DNA of 5,712 nucleotides, from NCBI GenBank assembly GCA_016935885.1, contig JAFGQA010000480.1, positions 1-5,712 on the forward strand. The letters are read 5' to 3'. Origin of the DNA: Phycisphaerae bacterium. Lineage in GTDB: Bacteria; Planctomycetota; Phycisphaerae; UBA1845; UTPLA1. The notes below the pieces were generated by a model that was not told the DNA's origin, did not search any database, and was given only the letters and a program-made list of their open reading frames with translations. Positions 1 to 5,647 of the stretch are shown piece after piece (position 1 is the stretch's first letter; the number at the start of each line of letters is the position of its first letter). The position numbers were made by a program, and so were the translations under genes.

Positions 1-75
1 AGACGGAATCGTTACCACCGGTAGGTCGTCAGCCTGAGCCGACACCCCATCAAGACCCCAAAGTGCCAAAGTCCA

Positions 76-140
76 GGCACCGGCGTCCCGCCGGTGGTTT
101 TCACGGTCAGGAACGGCTTTTCCAAACGGCTGTTCTCCCT
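76..140 (+). repeat. Dispersed hairpin repeat, copy 1
   Basis: This 65-base block matches 5648–5712 at 60 of 65 positions without gaps and in the same orientation. Weaker similarity extends left to base 63, paired with 5635. The block opens with a perfect 8-bp stem and 3-base loop: CACCGGCG (78–85), TCC, CGCCGGTG (89–96). The stem is followed by a conserved non-palindromic tail beginning GGTTTTCACGG. The stem is perfect in both copies and only the loop differs between them (TCC versus TCT). Short GC-rich hairpin repeats of this style are common between genes in planctomycete-type genomes (recollection of the type, not a database result). Function is unknown. Confidence 0.85.
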
Positions 141-273
141 TTTACCACGGCTGCTAACGGCGACATTGCCCCGTGTCACCGCAGTGTGCCTCAGGAGCTT
201 CGCGGTGCCGTCGTCTCGGCAGGGATCGCATGGCTCATCGCACCGCCGCAGGAAGCAGCATCGCCACATTCCT

Positions 274-292
274 GGGCGTGCGTGGCACGCCC
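274..292. repeat. Short perfect hairpin (8-bp stem, 3-base loop)
   Basis: GGGCGTGC (274–281), loop GTG, GCACGCCC (285–292) form a perfect stem. The architecture is the same as the hairpin heading the 76–140 repeat, with a different sequence. It has no following T-run, so it does not look like an intrinsic terminator. It may be a member of another dispersed hairpin family, but only one copy is visible here. Confidence 0.5.
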
Positions 293-363
293 GTTTGGGA
301 CGGACTTCTACGCCCATACGCCGCTGCTCTCGACTCGACGAAGCGTATTATCAGGCGTTCAAC

Positions 364-392
364 TCGTTGCCCCCCAAATCGTAGGATATAAG
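364..392 (+). promoter_or_regulatory. Weak candidate promoter for the small membrane protein
   Basis: TATAAG at 387–392 matches five of six bases of the sigma-70 -10 consensus. The hexamer 17 bases upstream (TCGTTG, 364–369) is a poor -35, so this rests almost entirely on the -10. Predicted transcription would begin near 399, about 40 bases before the first start codon of the following gene. Confidence 0.25.
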
Positions 393-438
393 CGGGCATG
401 GTCATTGCTCCGAGGCGCGATCCAGCGCGGCCCGGGGG

Positions 439-999
439 ATGATCATGCGCCGAAACCTAGGGGGTGGTCTCGTGCTCGACGTGCTTCAGCGATTCTCCGC
501 ATCCAATTTGACCGGCTTGTTGTCGTCAGCGCTTCTGTTTTGGTTGATCTGGCCGGTTCTGTGCGGCCTCCTGGGCGCCAAGCGCGGCCAGGGTTTGCAG
601 GGGGTTATGCACGGGTTGTTCTGGGGACCGTTGGGCCTTCCGGTGGTGCTCCTGAGCAGTCGGAAGTACGTCTGTCCCACCTGTGGAAAGCGGACGCTCG
701 CACAGCCCGGAGAAGCGCGCCGGGTGCCCGCGATGGCGCCGGCGGCCGTGCCGACCTCGAGCGAGCCATCGGTGCGGCAGTCTGGCCTCCAGGCGCGGGA
801 CAGCGCGATTAGCCCCATCGTCGAGGATGTCGAGGCACCTCCGGTCCTGCAACAGCCGCCGGCGTCGGGGCCAGCGGAACCGCTGTGTGAGCAGGTCCCT
901 GAGTCCCGCTGTGCAGACCACTCGGACGACGAGGCGGACAGGTTGTACGCGTGGATCAATGATAATCGTGTGGACACCGCCTCGGCTGGACTGCAATGA
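439..999 (+). CDS. Small membrane protein with CPTCG motif, function unknown
   Basis: The product is a 186-residue protein of unknown function. Two hydrophobic segments lie close together, at about residues 27–47 (LLSSALLFWLIWPVLCGLL) and 55–74, the second broken by GPLGLP. The motif KYVCPTCGKR (C79, C82) follows immediately and looks like half a zinc ribbon; no second close CxxC is present, although C150 and C158 occur later. Residues 90–160 are rich in Pro, Ala and Ser and probably disordered. The end (DDEADRLYAWINDNR) could form a short helix. Small proteins pairing a G-x-GPLGL hairpin with CPxCG are common in bacteria, usually uncharacterised. The start is uncertain: ATG 439 touches its G-run, ATG 445 has GGGGG about 6 bases upstream, and GTG 472 has AGGGGG at better spacing and would remove a non-descript leader. 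The hydrophobic segments and CxxC favour this frame over overlapping ones. Confidence 0.65.
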   Translation: MIMRRNLGGGLVLDVLQRFSASNLTGLLSSALLFWLIWPVLCGLLGAKRGQGLQGVMHGLFWGPLGLPVVLLSSRKYVCPTCGKRTLAQPGEARRVPAMAPAAVPTSSEPSVRQSGLQARDSAISPIVEDVEAPPVLQQPPASGPAEPLCEQVPESRCADHSDDEADRLYAWINDNRVDTASAGLQ

Positions 1000-1247
1000 C
1001 GCCCGTGGCCGTGAGAAGCCGGCGTATCCCCGCGTAAGCATGCCTCCCAGGGGGCAGCAAGCACCACATCTACGGGGCAACCGCTAGCTCGTGTTTCCGC
1101 TCGCACGGACTGCGCGTTTGCTCAAGACACGCACCCTTCATAGAACACTGCAAGCGAGATTCGCCGACCCAGTGGCGTCTGTCCAAGCTGCCGCTCCACC
1201 GAGCTTGCTATTGCCCCGACCATCTCTGAACTTATTTCACCGATAAT
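1000..1247. other. Intergenic stretch without recognisable gene
   Basis: Apart from the weak hairpin at 1041–1056 I see nothing that reads as a gene or RNA. A 51-codon frame from GTG 1091 to the stop at 1244–1246 has no ribosome binding site and no recognisable content. Base composition shifts towards AT from about 1225, leading into the dnaG promoter. Confidence 0.55.
1041..1056 (+). terminator. Possible hairpin downstream of the membrane-protein gene
   Basis: TGCCTC (1041–1046) can pair with GGGGCA (1051–1056), including one G-T pair, around a 4-base loop. It lies 42 bases after the stop at 999. There is no T-run, so a role in ending the transcript is only a guess. Confidence 0.2.
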
Positions 1248-1276
1248 TTGCACGTTTGCAGTATTGGTGTTATAAT
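1248..1276 (+). promoter_or_regulatory. dnaG promoter, extended -10 sigma-70 type
   Basis: The sequence shows a perfect TATAAT (1271–1276) preceded by TG at 1268–1269, an extended -10. A -35-like TTGCAC (1248–1253) sits at the ideal 17-base spacing and matches three of six consensus bases. The surroundings are the most AT-rich part of the window, and 1229–1249 upstream could act as an UP element. Transcription is expected to start near 1282–1284, leaving a leader of about 108 bases. The TTGCAC lies inside a tandem TTTGCA(CG)TTTGCA, which is also similar to a site ahead of rpoD. This would be recognised by the RpoD encoded in the same unit, so the pair may be self-linked. Confidence 0.7.
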
Positions 1277-1380
1277 TAAAGGTCTTTTGGGGTTCCATTC
1301 AGCAGGGGACCAGGGACGAAGCGGAAATCGGCTCTTTGGTTTCACTTTATTCTTAACAGAGTAACAAGGTAGGCAACTTC

Positions 1381-1385
1381 GGGGA
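1381..1385 (+). promoter_or_regulatory. Ribosome binding site of dnaG
   Basis: GGGGA lies 6 bases ahead of the GTG at 1392 and is the only purine-rich block at suitable spacing. AAGGTAGG further upstream (1366–1373) is 18 bases away, too far for that start. An in-frame TAA at 1362–1364 and the lack of other start codons after it fix GTG 1392 as the start. Confidence 0.6.
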
Positions 1386-1391
1386 CTTTGT

Positions 1392-3326
1392 GTGGCCGGA
1401 CGAACATCCGCGGCGATAACTGAGCAGGTTCGTCAGGCTAGCGACATTGTGGACGTCGTGTCCTCGTATGTTCGCCTCAAGCGAGCGGGCACTGCGTTCA
1501 AGGGGCTGTGTCCCTTCCATCGCGAGAAGGCGCCTTCCTTTCAGGTCAATCCCGAGAGGCAGATCTTCAAGTGTTTCGGCTGTGGCGCCGGGGGGGATGT
1601 CTTCAAGTTCATTCAAATGCGCGAGAACGTCAGCTTCATGGAGGCCAAGACGATTCTAGCCACCAGGGCGGGAATCTCGATTGAGGAGGAGGCTCGGCCT
1701 AACGACCGGCCCGCCGGACCAAGCAAGACAGATCTTGAGCGGACAAACCGCTGGGCGTCTCGTTGGTTTCAGCAGCAGCTTGCGGGCTCGGCAGGCAGGA
1801 ATGTCAGGGGCTACCTTGAGAACCGAGGAATCAGCGAGGAGTCGGTCCGCCGCTTCGCGCTGGGGTATGCTCCGGACAGTTGGGACTCGCTCCGCCGGGC
1901 CGCGGCGGAGCGGGGCATTCCGTCGCAACTCCTTTCTATGGCAGGACTTACGAAGGAGAATCCGGACACGGGCAATTGCTATGACGCCTTCCGGAATCGA
2001 CTGATCTTCCCGATCCAGGATGTCATGGCCCGCACGATCGGCTTCGGGGGTCGGACATTGGGCGAGGACCCGGCTAAGTATCTGAACTCTCCACAGAGCG
2101 CCTTGTTCGACAAGAAGCGTTGCCTGTACGGCTTGGATTCCGCCAAGGAGGCGTTTCGCGAGCACCGGACCGCAGTTGTCGTCGAAGGCTATGTTGATTG
2201 TATCATGGCCCAGCAGTACGGCTTCGGCCAAACCGTGGCGACGTTGGGCACGGCCTTGACCATCGAGCACGTCCGTCTGCTGCGGCGCTACGTGGACGCC
2301 GTCATCCTGGTCTTTGACTCGGACGAGGCGGGTCGGCGTGCGGCGGACCAGTCATTGTCGTTGTTTCTGACCGAGCAGCTTGACGTCCGGCTGGCGGAGG
2401 TCCCAGAAGCGAAGGACCCTGCTGATCTGTTGCTGGCCGCCGGTGCGGAGGCTTTTCAGCATGTTTTGACCTCCGCCCAGGACGCGCTAGAATTCAAGTG
2501 GAAGCAGGTTCTGCAGCGTTATCGGAATGACGCCACGGGTCCTATGCGGCGACGGGCGATCGAGGAGTTCCTGGGACTGATCGCCAGTTCGGCTGATTTG
2601 GGCGCCTGCGAGCCCATCCAAAGGGGGTTGATACTCAATCAGGTAGGCAAGCTGCTGGGCCTGTCCAGCGAAGAGGTGCATCGCCAGTTGCGGATCGTTG
2701 CGCGACGGTCCGGGCCGGTGAGGGGCGTCGACGACGGAGGGCCACGGTCGGAGAGGGCGCCGGTGACACCGGATGCCGCGTGCGCCGCGATGCGAGAGTT
2801 GCTGGGCGTGCTCCTCAATGAGCCGAGCTACTACGCTTCGATCGCGACAGAATTCGATCCCGGACTGATTCCGGACAGAGCAACAAGGGAGATCGCGCAA
2901 GCCGTGGTTGAAACGGCACAGGAGGATCCGGACTTCACGTTGCCGGCATTGATCAGCCGGTTTGAATCGGTGGAGACCGCCAAGCGTATCGTCGCCCTGC
3001 AAACCGCCGCTGAGACCCGTGGAAACGTAGCGGCCACCGTCGAGGGAGCGGTGCAGTGCCTTCAGCGACTTCGCGAGCAACGAAGGAACGACGATCTGGA
3101 GTCGGGATTGCGGAAAGTCGAGAGCCGCGTCCCGTCGGAAGCAGCCGGCGAAGTGGAGGAGGGGGTGCCGCGCGGACAGCCGGAGGGGAAGGAGATGGAC
3201 GAGCGGTCCATCGCGCAAGCCCTGAGGCAGGGCGTCCGAAACGCGCATGGTTTTGCGGCCCGCCGGCACTTGTCGGCGTCGAGGGCAGCGGATGCCGGGC
3301 AGGGTGGGTCGCAACGTGTCGAATAG
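1392..3326 (+). CDS. dnaG: DNA primase DnaG
   Basis: DnaG synthesises the short RNA primers that start leading- and lagging-strand synthesis, working with the replicative helicase DnaB at the fork. The 644-residue protein has the full bacterial layout. The N-terminal CHC2 zinc ribbon has C40, H43, C61 and C64 (CPFHREKAPSF and CFGCG). The polymerase core includes DAFRNRLIFPI (198–208), IGFGGR (216–221) and KYLNSPQSALFDK (229–241). The TOPRIM metal site is seen in VVVEGYVD (E265, D269), VFDSDEAGRRAA (D309, D311) and KDPADLL (D342, D345). From about 460 a helical segment (AMRELLGVLLNEPSY) fits the C-terminal helicase-binding region. The last 70 residues are charged and poorly conserved; the other two frames there look no better, so I do not suspect a frameshift. 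The start is GTG, the only in-frame choice after a stop at 1362. rpoD follows on the same strand, as in macromolecular synthesis operons. A run of seven G (1590–1596) lies within the zinc-ribbon codons. Confidence 0.98.
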   Translation: MAGRTSAAITEQVRQASDIVDVVSSYVRLKRAGTAFKGLCPFHREKAPSFQVNPERQIFKCFGCGAGGDVFKFIQMRENVSFMEAKTILATRAGISIEEEARPNDRPAGPSKTDLERTNRWASRWFQQQLAGSAGRNVRGYLENRGISEESVRRFALGYAPDSWDSLRRAAAERGIPSQLLSMAGLTKENPDTGNCYDAFRNRLIFPIQDVMARTIGFGGRTLGEDPAKYLNSPQSALFDKKRCLYGLDSAKEAFREHRTAVVVEGYVDCIMAQQYGFGQTVATLGTALTIEHVRLLRRYVDAVILVFDSDEAGRRAADQSLSLFLTEQLDVRLAEVPEAKDPADLLLAAGAEAFQHVLTSAQDALEFKWKQVLQRYRNDATGPMRRRAIEEFLGLIASSADLGACEPIQRGLILNQVGKLLGLSSEEVHRQLRIVARRSGPVRGVDDGGPRSERAPVTPDAACAAMRELLGVLLNEPSYYASIATEFDPGLIPDRATREIAQAVVETAQEDPDFTLPALISRFESVETAKRIVALQTAAETRGNVAATVEGAVQCLQRLREQRRNDDLESGLRKVESRVPSEAAGEVEEGVPRGQPEGKEMDERSIAQALRQGVRNAHGFAARRHLSASRAADAGQGGSQRVE

Positions 3327-3346
3327 GTTTCGTTGGTAGGGGGGGG

Positions 3347-3403
3347 ATGTCTCGTACACGAGGTCGGGTTGCCGAGATGTGGCAATCCGTTATTGGGGAG
3401 TAG
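3347..3403 (+). other. Possible 18-codon ORF in the dnaG–rpoD gap
   Basis: ATG at 3347 opens an 18-codon frame (begins MSRTRGRVAE) ending at TAG 3401–3403. It is preceded directly by eight G (3339–3346). The G-run touches the ATG, so spacing is poor for a ribosome binding site. A leader peptide is possible but there is no conservation evidence, and chance is the simpler explanation. Confidence 0.15.
3366..3388 (+). other. RNA hairpin between dnaG and rpoD
   Basis: GGGTTGCC (3366–3373) pairs with GGCAATCC (3381–3388) through 8 bp, one of them G-T, around a 7-base loop. It sits 39 bases after the dnaG stop. No T-run follows, so it is not a standard terminator. In E. coli the dnaG–rpoD junction of the mRNA is processed and separates expression levels of the two genes; this hairpin could play a similar stabilising or attenuating part, which is inference. 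Confidence 0.4.
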
Positions 3404-3411
3404 GACGCCGG

Positions 3412-3431
3412 CCATTGCACGATTGCAATGG
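3412..3431. promoter_or_regulatory. 20-base dyad upstream of rpoD, candidate operator
   Basis: CCATTGCA (3412–3419) and TGCAATGG (3424–3431) are perfect inverted arms separated by CGAT. Within it, ATTGCA also recurs in direct orientation eight bases apart (3414 and 3422). The core TTGCACGATTGCA differs at one base from TTGCACGTTTGCA at 1248–1260 in the dnaG promoter. It could be a protein-binding site shared by the two genes, or the stem of an RNA hairpin. No convincing -10 lies 16–18 bases after its TTGCAC, so I do not call an rpoD promoter from it. Confidence 0.45.
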
Positions 3432-3506
3432 TTGTAAGAAGGAGCGAGCCGTCGAGTAGGCCGACCGGCACCGCACGTGAATCTGACGTACTGGAGCCCC
3501 AAGAGA

Positions 3507-5264
3507 ATGACGCGAATGATGGCTAAGCAAACACCCGTACAAATACCGAGGCAACCACGTGTCGAGGAGTTCACCGATCCGGTGGAGCTCAGCATCAATG
3601 AGTTGATTGCCAAAGGTCATCAGCGTGGATACCTGACGTGGGAAGAGATGAACGACACGTTGCCGGACGAGGCCGTCCTGCCTGACCGGCTCGAGGCGAT
3701 TCTGCAGCGGCTGGATGAGCTCGGCATCGACATGGTGGACGAGGCCGAGGCGCAGAAACTCTCGTTCGGCGACGACAGCGGCACGGCCAAGAAGAAGTTT
3801 TCTTCCGCCGAAGCGGTTGCCACCGAGGAGGAGTTCCCCGTCGAGGCCCCAAGCCGGCGGATCGACGATCCGGTGCGCATGTATCTGACCCAGATGGGGG
3901 AAATTCCACTTTTGACTCGTTCCGAGGAGATTGCCCTCGCGAAGAAGATCGAACTGACGCGGACCGCATTCCGGCGTAAGGTGATCGAGTCGGACAGCAG
4001 CCTCGGTGCAGCATTGGAGATCATGCAACTGGTCAGCGAGGGCGGCCTGCCCTTTGATCGCACGATGAAGATTTCCAGCGGTGAGAACCAGGCCAAGGCG
4101 ACGGTATTGCGGCGTCTGCCCGGGAACCTGAGCACGGCTCAGAAGCTCATGGACCTGAACCAAGCCGACTGGGCGAAGCTTCGCGAAGACCGGCTGAGCG
4201 AATCCGCGGTGACGGCGATATGGCGCCGGATAAATCAGAGGCGGCGCAAGGCGGTGACACTGCTCGAGGAGCTTGCCCTGCGGACGAGCAAAATCACGCC
4301 GCTGATGCGCAAGCTCTACGCGCTTTCGGACAAGATGACGCAACTTGAGAGGGTCCTTGGTGATCCGAGGAGGCAAGCCTCGATGCCAGCCGAGGACGTG
4401 GAGGCCATCCGTGATGAGCTTGACGGGCTTCAGGATCTCGTCCTGGAAACACCCGAGATGCTCCGCAAGCGCGTCACTACGATCAGGCGTGTTTATTCCG
4501 AATACGAGGATGCCAAGCGAAAACTGTCGGGCGGAAACCTCCGTCTGGTCGTCTCCATCGCCAAGAAGTACCGCAACCGGGGTCTGTCCTTTCTGGACAT
4601 CATCCAGGAAGGCAACACGGGACTGATGCGGGCGGTGGACAAGTACGAGTATCGGCGCGGGTACAAGTTCAGCACGTACGCCACATGGTGGATCCGCCAG
4701 GCGATCACGCGAGCCATCGCTGACCATGCTCGAACGATCCGCATTCCGGTGCACATGATCGAGACGATGAGTCGTCTGCGCAACGTTTCGCGGGAGTTGG
4801 TGCAGGATCTCGGGCGTGAGCCCAGCATCGGCGAGATCGCCAAGAGGGCTCGCATGCCGCTCAGCGAGGTTCGCCGGGTCATGAAGATCAGCCGGCATCC
4901 GATCTCGCTCGATCGGCCGGTGGGCGAGGGCGAGGATTCCTACTTCGGCGACTTCATAGAAGACGGCTCGGCGGAGAGCCCCGTCAGGACGGCAAGCGGC
5001 GAGATGCTGAAGGATCGCATCGAGCAGGTCCTCAAGTCGCTGACGTATCGCGAGCGGGAGATCATCAAGCTCCGGTATGGCATCGGTGACGGCTACACGT
5101 ACACGCTCGAGGAGGTCGGCAAGATCTTCAAGGTGACGCGCGAGCGCGTCCGGCAGGTTGAGGCCAAGGCCATCCGCAAGTTGCAGCACCCGGTGCGCGC
5201 CCGCAAGCTGGAGGGCTTCCTCGACAAGGACGGTCACCTCAAGCATCCCGAGGAGAGCTTCTAA
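3507..5264 (+). CDS. rpoD: Primary sigma factor RpoD (sigma-70, group 1)
   Basis: RpoD binds core RNA polymerase and recognises -10 and -35 elements of housekeeping promoters. With ATG 3507 the protein has 585 residues. Region 1.1 is at about 26–80 ([19 protein letters not shown]), marking a true primary sigma. Region 1.2 is at 118–137 ([20 protein letters not shown]). A non-conserved spacer of about 185 residues follows. Regions 2.1–2.4 lie at 335–415 with [19 protein letters not shown], the -10 melting segment. The sigma finger is [20 protein letters not shown] (467–486). Region 4 has [19 protein letters not shown] and the helix-turn-helix [20 protein letters not shown] (533–552), which contacts the -35. 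The wording of region 4 resembles planctomycete homologues as I recall them. Start choice: GGAG at 3493–3496 is 10 bases before ATG 3507. GTG 3477 is in frame but has no ribosome site (AAGGAG at 3439–3444 is too far), and ATG 3516 or 3519 are also possible. No truncation or missing key residue is seen. Confidence 0.97.
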   Translation: MTRMMAKQTPVQIPRQPRVEEFTDPVELSINELIAKGHQRGYLTWEEMNDTLPDEAVLPDRLEAILQRLDELGIDMVDEAEAQKLSFGDDSGTAKKKFSSAEAVATEEEFPVEAPSRRIDDPVRMYLTQMGEIPLLTRSEEIALAKKIELTRTAFRRKVIESDSSLGAALEIMQLVSEGGLPFDRTMKISSGENQAKATVLRRLPGNLSTAQKLMDLNQADWAKLREDRLSESAVTAIWRRINQRRRKAVTLLEELALRTSKITPLMRKLYALSDKMTQLERVLGDPRRQASMPAEDVEAIRDELDGLQDLVLETPEMLRKRVTTIRRVYSEYEDAKRKLSGGNLRLVVSIAKKYRNRGLSFLDIIQEGNTGLMRAVDKYEYRRGYKFSTYATWWIRQAITRAIADHARTIRIPVHMIETMSRLRNVSRELVQDLGREPSIGEIAKRARMPLSEVRRVMKISRHPISLDRPVGEGEDSYFGDFIEDGSAESPVRTASGEMLKDRIEQVLKSLTYREREIIKLRYGIGDGYTYTLEEVGKIFKVTRERVRQVEAKAIRKLQHPVRARKLEGFLDKDGHLKHPEESF

Positions 5265-5265
5265 G

Positions 5266-5382
5266 GAATCGCGCAGGAATGACGTAAACGATTGACCCGT
5301 CTGCCTGCGGGCAGGTCCGCCAAACGGCAAGCCGGCAGGCCAGCCAAGTGGCACCATCGGTCATGTTATTCCTGCGCCACGC
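5266..5382. mobile_element. Candidate 117-bp miniature inverted-repeat element after rpoD
   Basis: GCGCAGGAAT (5271–5280) and its exact complement ATTCCTGCGC (5368–5377) bracket this stretch. Compared over 22 bases from each end, the two termini match at 16 positions. Directly outside both ends lies the same 5-mer, CTAAG (5261–5265 and 5383–5387), as a target-site duplication would leave. The left CTAAG contains the rpoD stop codon TAA. Inside, CTGCC (5301–5305) and GGCAG (5310–5314) form a small hairpin, and GCC(G)GCAGGC at 5331–5340 can pair with 5303–5310. No protein is encoded. The alternative is a large folded 3' end of the rpoD transcript acting in termination or stability; the two readings are compatible. 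Confidence 0.4.
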
Positions 5383-5410
5383 CTAAGCCGCTTCTGTTGA
5401 TGTTTGAACA

Positions 5411-5450
5411 GTGCGGGTGCCGCTGGCGGCTTGTCCGCCAGTGCCCGCAC
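5411..5450. repeat. 40-base compound hairpin repeat
   Basis: The outer arms GTGCGGG (5411–5417) and CCCGCAC (5444–5450) and the inner arms CTGGCGG (5423–5429) and CCGCCAG (5435–5441) are each perfect, separated by an unequal internal loop (5 versus 2 bases) and closed by CTTGT. The structure is far stronger than expected by chance. It resembles GC-rich intergenic repeats common in planctomycete-type genomes. There is no T-run and no sign of a gene. Confidence 0.6.
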
Positions 5451-5507
5451 AGGTGATGGGCGCACGGGCAGGTAAGTGCGTGTTTAGCAGTGTGGCATGG
5501 GTACGCG

Positions 5508-5530
5508 AAGCCGCCACCGCGGCGGAGCTT
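5508..5530. repeat. Short GC-rich hairpin
   Basis: CCGCC (5511–5515) pairs with GGCGG (5521–5525) around ACCGC. AAG (5508–5510) and CTT (5528–5530) can extend the stem past a 2-base bulge. It is weaker than its neighbours and could be chance in such GC-rich DNA. It is listed because it falls between two much stronger hairpins. Confidence 0.3.
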
Positions 5531-5562
5531 GCACGTGGGCATCTGTTTGAGCCTGTATTCAC

Positions 5563-5606
5563 GGGTAACGAACGACCCACCCCGTGGGGCGTGTCGTTCG
5601 TTACCC
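5563..5606. repeat. 44-base near-palindrome with 14-bp perfect arms
   Basis: GGGTAACGAACGAC (5563–5576) is exactly complementary to GTCGTTCGTTACCC (5593–5606). The 16 bases between continue the fold, with CCCC (5580–5583) against GGGG (5586–5589) and only two mismatched positions, so almost the whole 44 bases can pair. No T-run follows on either side. It may be a palindromic repeat unit or a bidirectional RNA hairpin insulating the rpoD unit from whatever lies beyond the window. Only one copy is visible here. Confidence 0.65.
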
Positions 5607-5647
5607 ATGCACACCGTTGGAACGCTAGCAGCCTGTGGCAAAACTGT

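Larger units (their letters stand above)
1..438. other. Gene-free upstream region with repeats
   Basis: I see no credible gene here. Open frames run through it on both strands, but they begin inside or cross the dispersed repeat at 76–140, lack good ribosome binding sites and show no recognisable domain. The right-hand part of the longest plus-strand frame overlaps the 439–999 gene out of phase. What the stretch does hold is the repeat copy, a second hairpin at 274–292 and a weak promoter-like sequence near 387. Whether 141–310 is itself repetitive elsewhere in the genome cannot be told from this window. Confidence 0.6.

Noticed and set aside
63..812. A 249-codon plus-strand frame starting in the dispersed repeat
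   Set aside because: It begins inside a repeat, lacks a ribosome binding site, and its second half overlaps the better-supported membrane-protein frame out of phase.
486..1106. Minus-strand frames of 184 and 206 codons opposite 439–999
   Set aside because: They have no hydrophobic segments or motifs that make sense, and the opposite frame has two clean membrane helices and CPTCG.
1091..1246. 51-codon frame from GTG 1091
   Set aside because: It has no ribosome binding site and no recognisable content, and it ends just before the dnaG promoter. It is best explained by chance.
1361..1372. GTAACAAGGTAG in the dnaG leader, identical to a conserved stretch near the 3' end of 16S rRNA
   Set aside because: Only 12 bases match. 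Against a 1.5-kb rRNA, one such match in a window of this size is about what chance gives, and no further rRNA sequence surrounds it.
2487..3359. A 290-codon minus-strand frame opposite the 3' half of dnaG
   Set aside because: It is antisense to the conserved primase, has no recognisable motif and shows shadow-type composition.
3439..3444. AAGGAG, a perfect ribosome-binding sequence in the gap before rpoD
   Set aside because: No ATG, GTG or TTG lies 5–12 bases after it, and GTG 3477 is 32 bases away, so it does not define a start.
3390..5357. A 655-codon open frame on the minus strand covering all of rpoD
   Set aside because: It is exactly antisense to an unmistakable RpoD, has no domain I recognise and low-complexity Arg/Leu/Asp/His-rich content typical of the mirror frame of a GC-rich gene. 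Long antisense frames over rpoD are expected from codon bias.
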